Numbered from the stretch's first letter, positions 51,077-61,400 are shown. The stretch is 64,000 nt of DNA from Mogibacterium sp. (GCA_017431685.1 JAFRKO010000012.1:37330-101329); one strand, 5' to 3'. The notes: generated by a model from the sequence alone, not told the origin. Program-made: numbers and translations.

Positions 51077-52252
51077 ATGGCTATCATGGAATACTTTACA
51101 CCTACTCATGTTTATTTTGGTATCGGCGCCGAGGATCAGGTCGGCGAAGTCCTGAAGGAATACGGTGCTATCAAAGTAATCATTCATTTCGGCGGCGGAT
51201 CGGTCAGAAGAACCGGTCTACTGGACGATGTTGAGGAAAGGCTCAAAGAAGCCGGCATCGAGTATGTCGAGCTCGGCGGCGTTGTACCTAACCCTAGAGT
51301 TTCGCTGGTGCGTAAGGGCATAAAGCTCTACAAGGAGGAGGGCTGCGACTTTATTCTGGCAGTCGGCGGCGGCTCCGTTCTCGACAGCGCAAAAGCTATC
51401 GGCTACGGCGTATACGGCGGTGGAGATGTATGGGACTTCTACTGCGGCAAGCGCAAAGTTGAAGGCACTGCTCCGGTTGGCTGCGTTCTGACACTTTCGG
51501 CAACAGGATCCGAGATGAGCGATTCGTCAGTTATCACCAACGATGAGACCGAAACCACTTATAAGAGAGGCGTCAACACTGACTTCGGAAGAGTGAAATT
51601 CGCGATGCTCGATCCGATGCTGACTTCGACAGTCTCAAAATATCAGACTGCATGCGGCGCAACGGACATCATGATGCATACCCTCGAGAGATACTTCCAT
51701 CAGGGATACGCCCTCGATTTCACCGATCAGCTCTCATTCACGCTCCTCAAAGAGGTAATGAAGTGGGCTCCGGCTGCTCTCGAAAATCCTGAAGACTATG
51801 ATGCGAGAGCCAACCTCATGTGGTGTGGCTCACTCTCGCACAACGGACTTATGGCAGCCGGCAACTCCAACAAAGGTGACTGGGCATGCCACCAGATAGA
51901 GCACGAGCTCTCCGCAGAGTACGATGTAGCACACGGCGCAGGCCTTGCGGCAATCTGGGGATCATGGGCGAGATACGTGCTCAGCGTCGATCCGGACAGA
52001 TTCGTCAAGCTCGGCGAGGGAGTATTCGGAGAAAGCGATCCGGTAAAAGCAATCGAAAAATTCGAAGAGTTCTTCCGTTCAATCGAGATGCCTACAGACA
52101 TCAAGGGGCTCGGCCTTGACTTCGACGAAGCAGCATGCCGCACGGCAGCACTGGGAGTCACATTCCAGAATGCCCGCAAGATCGGCAACTTCAAAGTTCT
52201 CGACACAGAAGACATCTTCAACATCTACATGATGGCCTCCGGTCTGAAATAG
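51077..52252 (+). CDS. Iron-containing alcohol dehydrogenase (BDH/YugJ-like)
   Basis: 391 residues. NAD(P)-binding GGGSVLDSAKAIG, the family III motif CGATDIMMHTLERYF and HNGLMAAG, and metal ligands in HQIEHELSAEYDVAHGAGLA. It reduces an aldehyde or ketone to the alcohol with NAD(P)H, for example butanol formation. ATG 51077 is 8 bases after AAAGGAG and precedes YFTPTHVYFG, the family start, so the longer frame from 51032 is set aside. Confidence 0.92.
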   Translation: MAIMEYFTPTHVYFGIGAEDQVGEVLKEYGAIKVIIHFGGGSVRRTGLLDDVEERLKEAGIEYVELGGVVPNPRVSLVRKGIKLYKEEGCDFILAVGGGSVLDSAKAIGYGVYGGGDVWDFYCGKRKVEGTAPVGCVLTLSATGSEMSDSSVITNDETETTYKRGVNTDFGRVKFAMLDPMLTSTVSKYQTACGATDIMMHTLERYFHQGYALDFTDQLSFTLLKEVMKWAPAALENPEDYDARANLMWCGSLSHNGLMAAGNSNKGDWACHQIEHELSAEYDVAHGAGLAAIWGSWARYVLSVDPDRFVKLGEGVFGESDPVKAIEKFEEFFRSIEMPTDIKGLGLDFDEAACRTAALGVTFQNARKIGNFKVLDTEDIFNIYMMASGLK

Positions 52253-52291
52253 ATGCTTCTATACATGGGCCATGCAGGAGGTACGATAGGT

Positions 52292-52453
52292 ATGTTTGAA
52301 AATAATAAAGTCATAGCAGCACTTTACTTCATAGCGTTTATTGGATGCCTGCTGACATTCATACGAGGACATCAGTGGGGATTCCTGGTTGCAGCAGTAG
52401 TATGGTTTATGCTGGGTATTTACTGCCTGGTCAGAAAGGACGATGACATCTGA
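52292..52453 (+). CDS. Small two-helix membrane protein
   Basis: 53 residues, MFENNKVIAALYFIAFIGCL then a second helix and a charged end (LVRKDDDI). AGGAGGT at 52276-52282 is 9 bases before ATG 52292, so a longer frame that begins at 52253 right after the dehydrogenase is less likely. Function unknown. Confidence 0.6.
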   Translation: MFENNKVIAALYFIAFIGCLLTFIRGHQWGFLVAAVVWFMLGIYCLVRKDDDI

Positions 52454-52639
52454 GCCCGGCCCAATATACAGCAGCCGGAAAGCAGGCCGCATAAGAGTGG
52501 CAGATATAGGAGCAGGCAATCCGGCCATTGAGGGATTGCTTTACAGGATCCCGTTTTTCTGCAAATCAAAACAAGTATAAGCTCGTTGCCGGCGGAGAGA
52601 CCGATGATATATTCCTCGATCTCTCCGTCGTTCATTCCT

Positions 52640-53491
52640 TTAGGCTGCCTGCAACGATCTGAGGCCGAAAATATCTGCAATAATCATTGCGATCTGTGTG
52701 GAATCGATATTTCCTTTTTCATCACTAAATGCAAAGAACAAATTAACACCGGGGATATATCCACTTTTAATGTATCTGCTAACTCTCTTCGCAAATTTCT
52801 CACAATAGCCCGGATCATCCAGACGGCCCACATATTCAATAAAAATAACAGATTCCATGTCTATTGGCGAAAGAACAGAGAGGTCCGGATACAATGCCGG
52901 CCCATGATCTTCCGGCACAAACGGCAGCTCATATACATAAGCCAGACCGGCATCTTTGACCATTTCGTATAAGACTACCTCGCTTATCGTCTTGACCATC
53001 ACACCGTCAGAGGTCCGCTGCGTCTTGAACTGCGGGTAGTTCTCAGGAAACCTCTTCTGAAACTCCAGCTGCCCGGCTTTCCATTCTGCACCTTTTCTCT
53101 GGTAAAGCTCAGATACCGGAGGCACCTCACATCGATACACTTTCGGCAAACTCTCACACACATGACTTGGATCATATGGAAGAAAACCATCCAGAAGAGC
53201 CTCCATAAGCTCAATGTTCCGGTCGATTCGCCTTAGCACCTGTTCAAGAAATCGTGCCTCCTGAACACGCTTAACATCCGGATGTCCGGACCGGCCTAAG
53301 TATTCGTACTTACCGTAACCCCTTCGTTTAATGTGAAAGAAGTATCCGCTGGTTCCATGCTTTGAGCGGCGAAGAAATGCGCCTTTACAATCCCTGAGCA
53401 ATTCCAGGCGTTGTGAATACACTTTCTTTGCATGTTCGAGCAATGTCAGCTCGTAATTGATTCTATGTTTTAACTCCGCGTTCATTAACAT
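52640..53491 (-). CDS. PD-(D/E)XK-like nuclease of unknown role
   Basis: 283 residues. The N-terminal half is a basic coiled region (LLRDCKGAFLRRSKHGTSGY). The C-terminal half has SEVVLYEMVKDAGLAYVYEL, then YPDLSVLSP and VIFIEYVGRLDDPGYCEKFA and RYIKSGYIPGVNLFFAF. The spacing resembles an orphan restriction-like family with a PD...E.x.G core common in gut Clostridia. No methylase or partner gene is adjacent. It stands alone on the minus strand. Two start Mets are possible (residues 1 and 3). Confidence 0.6.
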   Translation of the reverse strand: MLMNAELKHRINYELTLLEHAKKVYSQRLELLRDCKGAFLRRSKHGTSGYFFHIKRRGYGKYEYLGRSGHPDVKRVQEARFLEQVLRRIDRNIELMEALLDGFLPYDPSHVCESLPKVYRCEVPPVSELYQRKGAEWKAGQLEFQKRFPENYPQFKTQRTSDGVMVKTISEVVLYEMVKDAGLAYVYELPFVPEDHGPALYPDLSVLSPIDMESVIFIEYVGRLDDPGYCEKFAKRVSRYIKSGYIPGVNLFFAFSDEKGNIDSTQIAMIIADIFGLRSLQAA

Positions 53492-54280
53492 TCTGCAGCT
53501 CCCGCCTAATTCATCAACAATAAGTGTTGCCTTTTTCTATGGAACCAGATTCTACTATCATCCCTGAAAACCGGCAAACGAAAAACGCCCTGATTTCTAC
53601 AATAAAAGCACTATTTTGAGGGATCGGCACTTTTTTATGTACCGCACCTGATCAAATAAAAATCATTGAAGCAGGAACCGGTCTGCAGGCGGCAATAGTG
53701 GCTGTTGAGGCTGTGGTTAACCAGATCAAAAATTCAGGAAATGGCGCTGTGCGCAAGTATGTGGTCAGGGTGTCGGAAGCTTGTCTGTCAGATTGCTGTC
53801 CATGCACTTACACATGGTGCCATACTGGTTATCCATAACTCAACAGCCATTTCATCCTGAAATCTAAGATTCCTCTTTTGGCGCTTCTACCCGGTATTAC
53901 CTGCAAGAATGACCAATTTATTGGCGTTTCCCTTCCAAATATAACAGTATGGATGACCAATCACATTCTTATGCAGTAAGCAATAATCTGCGCCATACCG
54001 CGTATCTTGCATAGTTATTCATTGTTATTCATCGTCAACCGCATTTTTCCAGGTCTGAACTGCTCAAGCTACATGAAATGAATCGCGGGATCAGACAATA
54101 GTTCAGGCGAATCAAAATGACCACCCTCTTCTATCGGGAGGTCAGTTGTTGTGTTGGTTGCTCACGCGCTGAATTTAAATGGAGGGGACCAAATAGTTGG
54201 CTTCTCATGGTCGAATTTCAAGGATGGAGCGCCAATACTGTCGATGTATATCGTATCCATTACGTATTCACTCACTCGAT

Positions 54281-54412
54281 CGCCTGTCGTTTGCTTGTCA
54301 ATCGCCTGTCGTTTGCTTGTCGATAACCTGTCGTTTGCTTGTCAATCGCCTGTCGTTTGCTTGTCGATTGCCTGTCGTTTGCTTGTCGATCGCCTGTCGT
54401 TTGCTTGTCGAT
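54281..54412. repeat. 22-bp tandem array, 6 units without spacers
   Basis: Units begin CGCCTGTCGTTTGCTTGTC at 54281, 54303, 54325, 54347, 54369 and 54391. Only the junction bases vary (CAAT/CGAT, CG/AA/TG). Period 22 is not a multiple of 3, so the three frames all give repeated shadows. There are no spacers, hence no CRISPR. It resembles iterons in form, but no replication gene is adjacent. Confidence 0.9.
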
Positions 54413-54522
54413 TGCCTATAGATATGGTAAGTGTAGCCTTCATAAAGTGGAATCAGATGGCGGTCACTGGGAGGATGGACAGGAGCTTTAATCTTATAAG
54501 TTGTTTATTTTTAAAATAGGTG

Positions 54523-54578
54523 TTGACATGCGATTCACTTTGTACTATTGTACTAAGTAGTTAATACAGTAATACAAA
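54523..54578 (+). promoter_or_regulatory. Promoter and operator of the GntR/ABC operon
   Basis: TTGACA (54523-54528), 17-base spacer, TATTGT (54546-54551). A 17-bp inverted repeat with three mismatches overlaps it: TTTGTACTATTGTACTA (54539-54555) and TAATACAGTAATACAAA (54562-54578). This matches the kind of site bound by YtrA-type GntR repressors, so the operon is probably autoregulated. Confidence 0.72.
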
Positions 54579-54772
54579 AAACAACCTGTTTCCGTATGCC
54601 AATGACAATATTCAATAGACATAAATAGAAAGTGTATAAGCAGAGATTGCAGCAGGATGCACAAATGGCTGGAAAGACGCAGGAACAGCATATAAATCGA
54701 TATCGTTTTTCATAAAGGGTTTGCGCGATAGGCCGTCGCCTGGCCCAGTACAGAAAGAAAAGGGACGAAACA

Positions 54773-55141
54773 ATGGAATGGAATTTTAAAGATGGAATCC
54801 CTATCTACACTCAGATAATAGACGAGATGACCATGCGCATCGCGAGCAGCGCATACGCTCCCGGCGACAAACTGCCGTCGGTAAGAGATCTGGCGCTTGA
54901 TGCCGGAGTCAATCCGAACACCATGCAGAGAGCTCTTGCCGAGCTGGAACGCAGAGGTCTGGTCTATTCAGAGCGTACAAGCGGGAGATTTGTTACAAAG
55001 GAGGAAGCTGTGCTCAAAGATCTGCATGAGGAGCTTGCGAAGAAATACTTCGAAGAACTCACCGAGAAGCTTCGCAAGATAGGAATGGACGATAACGCAA
55101 TCAAGGCATCCGTAAACAAATGGATGGAAGACATAAAGTAG
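54773..55141 (+). CDS. GntR-family regulator, YtrA type
   Basis: 122 residues. Winged helix GDKLPSVRDLALDAGVNPNTMQRALAELE is typical GntR; the short C-terminal helices without a ligand domain mark the YtrA subgroup, which usually represses its own ABC operon. It is the first gene of a three-gene operon; the ATPase follows 15 bases downstream. Confidence 0.92.
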   Translation: MEWNFKDGIPIYTQIIDEMTMRIASSAYAPGDKLPSVRDLALDAGVNPNTMQRALAELERRGLVYSERTSGRFVTKEEAVLKDLHEELAKKYFEELTEKLRKIGMDDNAIKASVNKWMEDIK

Positions 55142-55156
55142 AAAGGAGGCAGAGAG

Positions 55157-55852
55157 ATGGCAAGAATAGAGATCAACAATCTTACAAAGAATTTCGGAGA
55201 TCTTACAGCTCTTGACGATGTCACTGTCTCGCTGGAGCAGGGACAGATCGTAGGACTGCTCGGACCGAACGGAAGCGGCAAGACGACGCTCATCAAAATA
55301 CTGAACGGGCTGCTTCAGCCGACATCCGGAAGCGTTACAATAAACGGCAGCGCGCCGGGCGTAGAAACAAAGAAAGTGGTGGCATACCTGCCTGACAGGA
55401 ACGCGCTGCCTGACTATATGACAGCTTCGCAGCTCATGGACATCTACGAAGACTTCTTCGAAGACTTCGACCGCCTGAAAGCGGAAGCCATGGTAGACGA
55501 CCTCGGCATCAACCGCAAGCAGACAATGAAAAAGATGTCAAAGGGCACAAAAGAAAAGCTGCAGCTCTGTCTGGTCATGGCAAGACAGGCCGAGGTCTAT
55601 CTGCTCGATGAGCCGATCGGCGGAGTCGATCCGGCAACAAGAGACTACATCCTCCGCACTATCATTTCGAACTATAACGAAAACGCGGTCGTGCTGATCT
55701 CAACTCACCTGATCGCGGATGTTGAGTCGGTGCTCGATGACGTAGTATTCATCAAGGACGGCAGGGTGGTCCTTCACAAGGCAGCGGACGAGATCCGCGA
55801 AGAGAAGGGCGAAAGCGTAGACAAGCTCTTCAGGGAGGTATTCAAATGTTAG
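55157..55852 (+). CDS. ABC transporter ATP-binding protein
   Basis: 231 residues. Walker A GPNGSGKTT, signature SKGTKEKLQLCLVMA (a variant of LSGGQ), Walker B VYLLDEPIGGVDPA, and H-loop LISTHLI. This is the type that works with YtrA-like regulators and a multi-helix permease, and can export an antibiotic or peptide. GAAAGGAGG precedes ATG, and it overlaps the permease gene by 7 bases. Confidence 0.92.
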   Translation: MARIEINNLTKNFGDLTALDDVTVSLEQGQIVGLLGPNGSGKTTLIKILNGLLQPTSGSVTINGSAPGVETKKVVAYLPDRNALPDYMTASQLMDIYEDFFEDFDRLKAEAMVDDLGINRKQTMKKMSKGTKEKLQLCLVMARQAEVYLLDEPIGGVDPATRDYILRTIISNYNENAVVLISTHLIADVESVLDDVVFIKDGRVVLHKAADEIREEKGESVDKLFREVFKC

Positions 55853-56622
55853 GCAAACTTCTTAAATACGAGATCCCGGCAATGGGACGCAAGCTTCTGC
55901 CGCTTTACGCAGCGTGGGCTGCAACGGCGCTGCTGCTCGGACTGACGACACAGTCCGCAGAATCGAAAAATGAATTCATGGTAGTAATATCCGCGCTGCT
56001 CTACACGGCAATTGCAACGACCATATTCGTAATGACCATAATCCTGATAGTCCAGAGATACAGCAACAGCCTGCTGGGCGACGAGGCATATTTCAATCAC
56101 GTGCTGCCGGTGAGCGTTGCAGAACACATCGGAAACAAAGCGATATCCGCGACACTTTGGATTTTCGTTACCATCCTGGTAGCGATCTTCACGGGGCTTC
56201 TGATCGGGATCGGCGCTCTCATCGTTTCAGGAGAATTCATAAGCCTCAGAGACCTGATTCAGGGCTTCTACGAGATTGAACTGCCGAAGCACTTCGGGCT
56301 GTATGTAATAGAGTTCCTGCTACTGGCGATCACCGGTACAGTCAAGACCATCATGCAGATCTACGCGGCAATCACGATTGGTCATCAGGTTCAGAACCGC
56401 ACGACCCTTGCGTCGATCGGAGCTTACATAATGATCATGATCTTCGAATCATCCGTCGGCAGGGCATTTTTACCGCTGTTCATCAATCTGGAATACAATG
56501 CAGACGGATTCATGAACTTCAATAGAGTGTTCATGCCGGGATTCATCATGGCAGTGATCTTCTCGGCGATATACTTCTTCATCTGCAAGTATCTGATGGA
56601 AAAAAGACTTAATCTAAATTGA
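55846..56622 (+). CDS. ABC transporter permease
   Basis: 258 residues with six hydrophobic helices, no lumenal large domain. Last gene of the GntR-ABC operon; overlap with the ATPase gene implies coupling. Substrate unknown. Confidence 0.85.
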   Translation: MLGKLLKYEIPAMGRKLLPLYAAWAATALLLGLTTQSAESKNEFMVVISALLYTAIATTIFVMTIILIVQRYSNSLLGDEAYFNHVLPVSVAEHIGNKAISATLWIFVTILVAIFTGLLIGIGALIVSGEFISLRDLIQGFYEIELPKHFGLYVIEFLLLAITGTVKTIMQIYAAITIGHQVQNRTTLASIGAYIMIMIFESSVGRAFLPLFINLEYNADGFMNFNRVFMPGFIMAVIFSAIYFFICKYLMEKRLNLN

Positions 56623-56642
56623 TGGGAGATATCCCCATCTGC

Positions 56643-56666
56643 AGGAGCCTTCGGGCTCCTTTTTTA
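56643..56666 (+). terminator. Terminator of the GntR/ABC operon
   Basis: AGGAGCC/GGCTCCT stem with TTCG loop at 56643-56660, followed by TTTTTT. Confidence 0.88.
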
Positions 56667-56755
56667 TGGTCATTAAGTCTAGAAATTTATTGCGAAAAAC
56701 ATATGCTCAATAGCTGGAAAAAGAGCTTGCTAGCTCAATATAAGCCGATTATAAT

Positions 56756-56990
56756 TTGGTCAGGAAGAGCGTCGTTCGTCAACGACTAACTCAACCAGTT
56801 GTTTGGTTGCCGCCTAGTTACGTGAACTGGCGGCCTTTTTGATGCTAATAGTTACCCGCACAGTCCGTCGACTGAGCGTTATGGTAACTCGTACCATCTC
56901 TGATTCCTCCCTTCAATCGATTTGTCATTGGCCTCACCTCCTTGGCGAAAAGAGAGATGTGACAGCATCGTTTTTGGTTGGATCAGCCGC
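56756..56990. ncRNA. Possible small-RNA/short-ORF locus
   Basis: On the plus strand 56768-56840 has a chain of hairpins (CGTCGTT/AACGACT, AACCAGTTGTTTGGTT) ending with GCCGCCTAGTT/AACTGGCGGC and CTTTTTG, a terminator look. On the minus strand, frames start at about 56936 (MTNRLKGGIRDGTSYH..., with AAGGAGGTGAGG upstream) and about 56905 (MVRVTITLSRRTVRVTISIK, with GGGAGG upstream). The two strands oppose each other as in type I toxin-antitoxin loci. Weak evidence. Confidence 0.3.
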
Positions 56991-57171
56991 GAGTCACTGC
57001 TTTCCTGACATATTCAATTCTATCAATTCCACCTGAACCGTGAATATCAAAAATAGCGCATAAATTCGCAACATTTAGCTTCTTGCGTAATAACGTCACC
57101 GGAGCGTAAATGGTGGTATAATGGAGGCGATAAAGATGCAGCGGCAAGGGTATACGGAAAGGCGGTCGGTC

Positions 57172-57906
57172 ATGGACGATAAAATCAAAGAATTAAAGAA
57201 GATAATCGACGAAAGCAACAATATCGTATTCTTCGGCGGCGCGGGCGTGTCCACCGAGAGCGGCATCCCTGATTTCAGGAGTGCCAACGGCATCTACAAC
57301 ATGAACCTCGGCAGAACGGTCTCACCTGAAGAGATGATCTCACATTCTTTCTATATGAGACACACCGAGGACTTCTATGAGTTCTACAAAGACAAACTGA
57401 TCTATGAGAACGCACAGCCTAATAACTGCCACAAAGCGCTGGCCGAGCTCGAGCGTCAGGGTAAAGTGAAAGCGGTCGTCACGCAGAACATCGACGGTCT
57501 GCATCAGAAGGCGGGAAGCAAGGTTGTGTGGGAGCTCCACGGATCTACACTGCGCAACTACTGCGAGAGATGCCACGCATTCTACGGTGTTGAGAAAGTG
57601 CTGGAGTCAAAGGGCGTGCCGTATTGCGACAAGTGCGGCGGCAGGATCAAGCCTGACGTAGTGCTTTATGAAGAGGGGCTCGACAGCGATGTCATCGACG
57701 GAGCTGTAAGAGCCATCTCGAATGCAGACACCCTGATAGTCGGCGGAACCACGCTGATCGTTTATCCGGCAGCGGGACTCATCCATTACTTTCATGGGAA
57801 GAAGCTGGTGCTGATCAACATGAGTGCTACGAGCGCAGACAGCAGAGCTGATCTGGTGATACATGACCGCATAGGCGAGGTGTTTGCACAAGTTATGGGG
57901 TGGTAA
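57172..57906 (+). CDS. cobB: NAD-dependent protein deacylase (sirtuin)
   Basis: 244 residues. NAD-binding GAGVSTESGIPDFR, TQNIDGLHQKAG, catalytic His in ELHGSTLRNYC, and a four-Cys zinc site (CERC, CDKCGG). Removes acyl groups from lysines, for example on acetyl-CoA synthetase. The frame is open from ATG 57121, but that ATG overlaps a TATAAT-like box. ATG 57136 (after GGAGG) and ATG 57172 (start of the family alignment) are both possible; I give 57172. No paired acetyltransferase seen nearby. Confidence 0.93.
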   Translation: MDDKIKELKKIIDESNNIVFFGGAGVSTESGIPDFRSANGIYNMNLGRTVSPEEMISHSFYMRHTEDFYEFYKDKLIYENAQPNNCHKALAELERQGKVKAVVTQNIDGLHQKAGSKVVWELHGSTLRNYCERCHAFYGVEKVLESKGVPYCDKCGGRIKPDVVLYEEGLDSDVIDGAVRAISNADTLIVGGTTLIVYPAAGLIHYFHGKKLVLINMSATSADSRADLVIHDRIGEVFAQVMGW

Positions 57907-58498
57907 CTGGTCTTGGTCGTGATCCTCATGGATATATGGATTACCTGTAAAAGGGCACTTCAGAATCCTTGGAGGAAGAGATGATGTGTTCCGGAAAAAC
58001 CCGGATCTCAAATCCGGAGATCGTGTAATCTTTTTTATAATAGACTGCACTAAGATGCTGATAAGTTGATAGCCAAACGTAATTTCAAATAATGGGGGCT
58101 TCAGCCAGGACTCTATGGTTCCCTGGGCTGGCAGCCCCCATTTTATTGTGTATGCACATATACCCAAAACACTACTGGTTGATTATTGACCTTCACAATT
58201 TCATCACAGTTTCAAAAATTAAAAAATGTTTATTTTTTTATCCTTGATTATGTTGCGCATTTGTTGCGTAAATATGCGGAAAAGGGTAAAATAACTACAA
58301 TTGTAGAACAATGCCCTTTTTGCGTGTATTTATAGAGAAAAATAATAGAAAGCGCAACAAATATGGGCTGAGATAGTTAACATCCATAACTATCTAAATG
58401 CATTCCGGACATGTCCGGAATGAGTACGTAAAACTAGTAACTGTTAATTTTTCTAATCTTTTCTTCCGGTTACGGAAGAAAATACAAGGGGGAACAAC
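57907..58498. other. Upstream region of the giant adhesin gene
   Basis: Holds a terminator-like hairpin GGGGGCT...AGCCCCC at about 58091-58143 with T-run. A perfect 22-bp palindrome lies at 58401-58422 (half-site CATTCCGGACA). A 10-bp hairpin TTTTCTTCCG/CGGAAGAAAA is at 58459-58482. GTTGCG and GCGCAAC repeats lie near 58250 and 58350. No gene seen in between. Confidence 0.65.
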
Positions 58499-61400
58499 AT
58501 GAACAATCTGAAGAAGAGATGTTTGACTTTGTTGCTTTCACTGGCGATGATCGTCACGTATATGCCGACCAGCATGATCGCATATGCGGTAGATGCTAAT
58601 GGCCAGGCAGAAATAGAGCAACAGGTCGATGCTGAGGCACCCGCTACGGAAGCACCTGCTGAGGAGACTGTGACAGAAGAAGCAGCTCCAGAAGAGGCAG
58701 TATCCGAAGAGGCTGCAGCTCCTGAAGAAGCTCCTGTTGAGGAAGCCGCGCCTGAAGAAGCGGCAACCGAAGAGGAAGCCGCGCCAGAAGAGACGGCACC
58801 GGCAGAGGAAGCCGCAGCTGAAGAGGTAGCAACCGAAGAACCAGCATCTGTTGAGGAAGAAACGCCTGCAGAGACAGAAGAACCTGTAGTCGTGGAAACC
58901 GAAGAAGAGGATGCTGAAGAAGCGGAAGAGCCTGAGGAAAAGTTCGCCGGAGGTAACCTCAGGGCTTCAGACAGTCTTAAACGTTATGAGGCTGTTGTGT
59001 CGTATGGCGAAGAAGCTAAGATTCCTGACGGCGCAAAGCTCGTTCTGACACCGCTCAAAGAAGGCGGAAAGAAGTTCGAGGAGGCTAAGGAAGCTCTGGT
59101 AGCTGATGAGAATGGCAACTCCGCATTCTCGCAGGCAACTGAAGAAGAGCAGAAAGACCTCGGAATGGTCGCTTTCGACCTGACTATTTATGATAAGGAA
59201 GGTAAAAAAGTAGAGCCACAGGCTGAAGTAAATGTAAGCTTCAAGCTCAATGAACTTCCTGATGGCGTCGATGCAGAAGCACTTGCAGCTTCGATGGAGA
59301 TCCAGCACCTGAACGAAAGCTCAGGCGATATTGTCGTAGAGAAAATCGCGACAGTGGATGGCTATGAAGCGAAGAAGGACGATGCATTAGGTGAGATCAA
59401 TGTCAACGAGAACAATGAGACAGCTGAAGTCAAAACAGTAGTTGACGGTTTTTCGACGTATACAATTACATGGAGCAATGGTACCGAACGTACTACGGTT
59501 CATTATGGCTATATGGAAAATGGAACATTCCATGAGTTCGATGCTGACCCAGCACCAATGCCTGGCACTTTCCAAAATCACCATAGATACCTGATATACG
59601 ATTTTAATGATTATCAGTATGCTGATCATACCTATTATCGTACAACTGCAAGCAACACTCCTGCCAGTGGCGGAACAGAGATACAGGCTCGTTTAAGATA
59701 TTACGGTAATGACTGGCAGCGCACAAGTAATGGCTCAAATTGGTCAGACTGTGCAAATAATAGCCATATATATGTACTGTACGAAAAGAAAACGGCTGCT
59801 ACTACAGGAGGAACTGCTCAGGCTCACATTACTCCTGAAACAGAACATCCAACTGAACCGACTATTCTGAAAGAATCTGCAGATAATCATGATGGCACAA
59901 GGACTCTTGCTCTTAGCATTACCGGTCACACCACACCACTTGAGGCGGAGAAGCTAGCGGATGTTATTGTTGTGTTTGACCGTTCTGGTTCGATGCGCTA
60001 TAACATGGCAGGCACTGGCAACCAGTATGGTACCGCAAATACTAGAGCTGATCAAATCAATGAAAATGCTAGATTAAGCATTGCTGCTAGAGCAGTAAAT
60101 TCGATGGCAAGAACGTTGCTCTCGAAGACGAATTCATCCGGAGGGAAGCTGATAAGAATGGCTCTTATTGACTTCTCAACATCGGCAAATGTTACGCAGG
60201 GATTCACGGATAATATCAATACTTTCACATCGGCAGTAAATGCACTTACAGGAAATGGGGGAACAAACTGGGAACAGTCACTCCAGCTTGCAAATCAGCT
60301 GCCTGTCGATTCTGAGAGAGCAACATTTGTTATTTTCGTTTCTGATGGAGATCCGACATTCCGTGTAAGCAGGATGGATGTTAATGATACAAATCTTGAC
60401 ATTTACGATAAAGATAGTTCTGATCAGTACTATGTATCAGACAATGTCTTTGGTAATGGTTCAACTGACCCAGCTGGACATGATTATGACGCTGCTTTAG
60501 TAGAGGCAAAATCCATTGTTCAGCACAACAAAAGGCTTTATACGATTGGCATTTCCAACGATGTATCAAATATGGCGAAGCTGAATAGTGAGGCGGGCGG
60601 CAGTGGTAATTACACTGCTACAACATCAGCTCAGCTTGAAGAAGCCTTCAATCAGATCATATCAGAAATTGAGGGGACCCTTGGATATGGAGCTAATATT
60701 GAAGATGGCGTCACAGGTCTCACAAACCTCACTGCCAAAGCTCCGATAGTTGGCGTTGATGAAAACAGCTTCAAGTACTATAGAAACGGACAGGAGTGGG
60801 ATCCTGTTGCAGCTGGTGCAAAAGCAGCCAAATACAACGCTGAAACTGGCGCTGTTGAATGGGATCTCGGAACTAATTTCCAACTTGAAAATGATGTAAC
60901 ATATAAAGTTGAATTTCTCGTATGGCCGTCTCAGAAAGCCATAGATTATGTTACCCAGCTTAATAATGGTGAAATACAGTATTCTGAAATCCCTGAAGCT
61001 GATAGAAATCAGATCGAAGAGAGGCCTGCTGGAAGCGGCAAATATGTACTGAAGACCAATACTGATGATGCCCATGTAACATATCAGGAAAGTTCTAAAG
61101 TTGGTAATGTAGTTACCCCAATCGGAGAGACCAAGACTGCATATTTCAAGCCTGTTGATCCTCTTCAGCTGGATACAATGCCACTTTCTTTAGAGAAAAT
61201 CTGGACGGATACTCTTACAGAAGGTGAAGACAGAGAAACAGAAGTCACATTATTCCTACAGCGCCGAGTTGTTAATGGAGATGGAACATTCGGTCCGTGG
61301 GTAGACTTTGAGGCACCATACACTAAGCCGGATGGATCTACGGCACACAGCAACAAGATCGTCCTGAGCGATGGTAACGATTGGAAAGCTACATTCTATA

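Larger units (their letters stand above)
53492..54772. other. 1.3-kb gene-poor region
   Basis: No credible gene. A frame around 53670-53780 (IEAGTGLQAAIVAVEAVVNQ...) lacks a start and may be a decayed piece. 54281-54412 is a tandem array (listed separately). 54523-54578 holds a promoter and operator. The rest is unremarkable AT-rich sequence with many short frames on both strands. Confidence 0.6.

Noticed and set aside
53670..53790. Possible decayed gene piece reading IEAGTGLQAAIVAVEAV
   Set aside because: No start codon context, no family recognised, and too short to call; noted only in the gap description.
54281..54412. CRISPR array
   Set aside because: Repeats are 22 bp in direct tandem with no spacers and no cas genes nearby.
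54151..54519. 122-codon frame through the 22-bp repeats (CLSIACRLLVD repeats)
   Set aside because: The period is not a multiple of 3 and similar repeats appear in every frame, so the frame is an artefact of the array.
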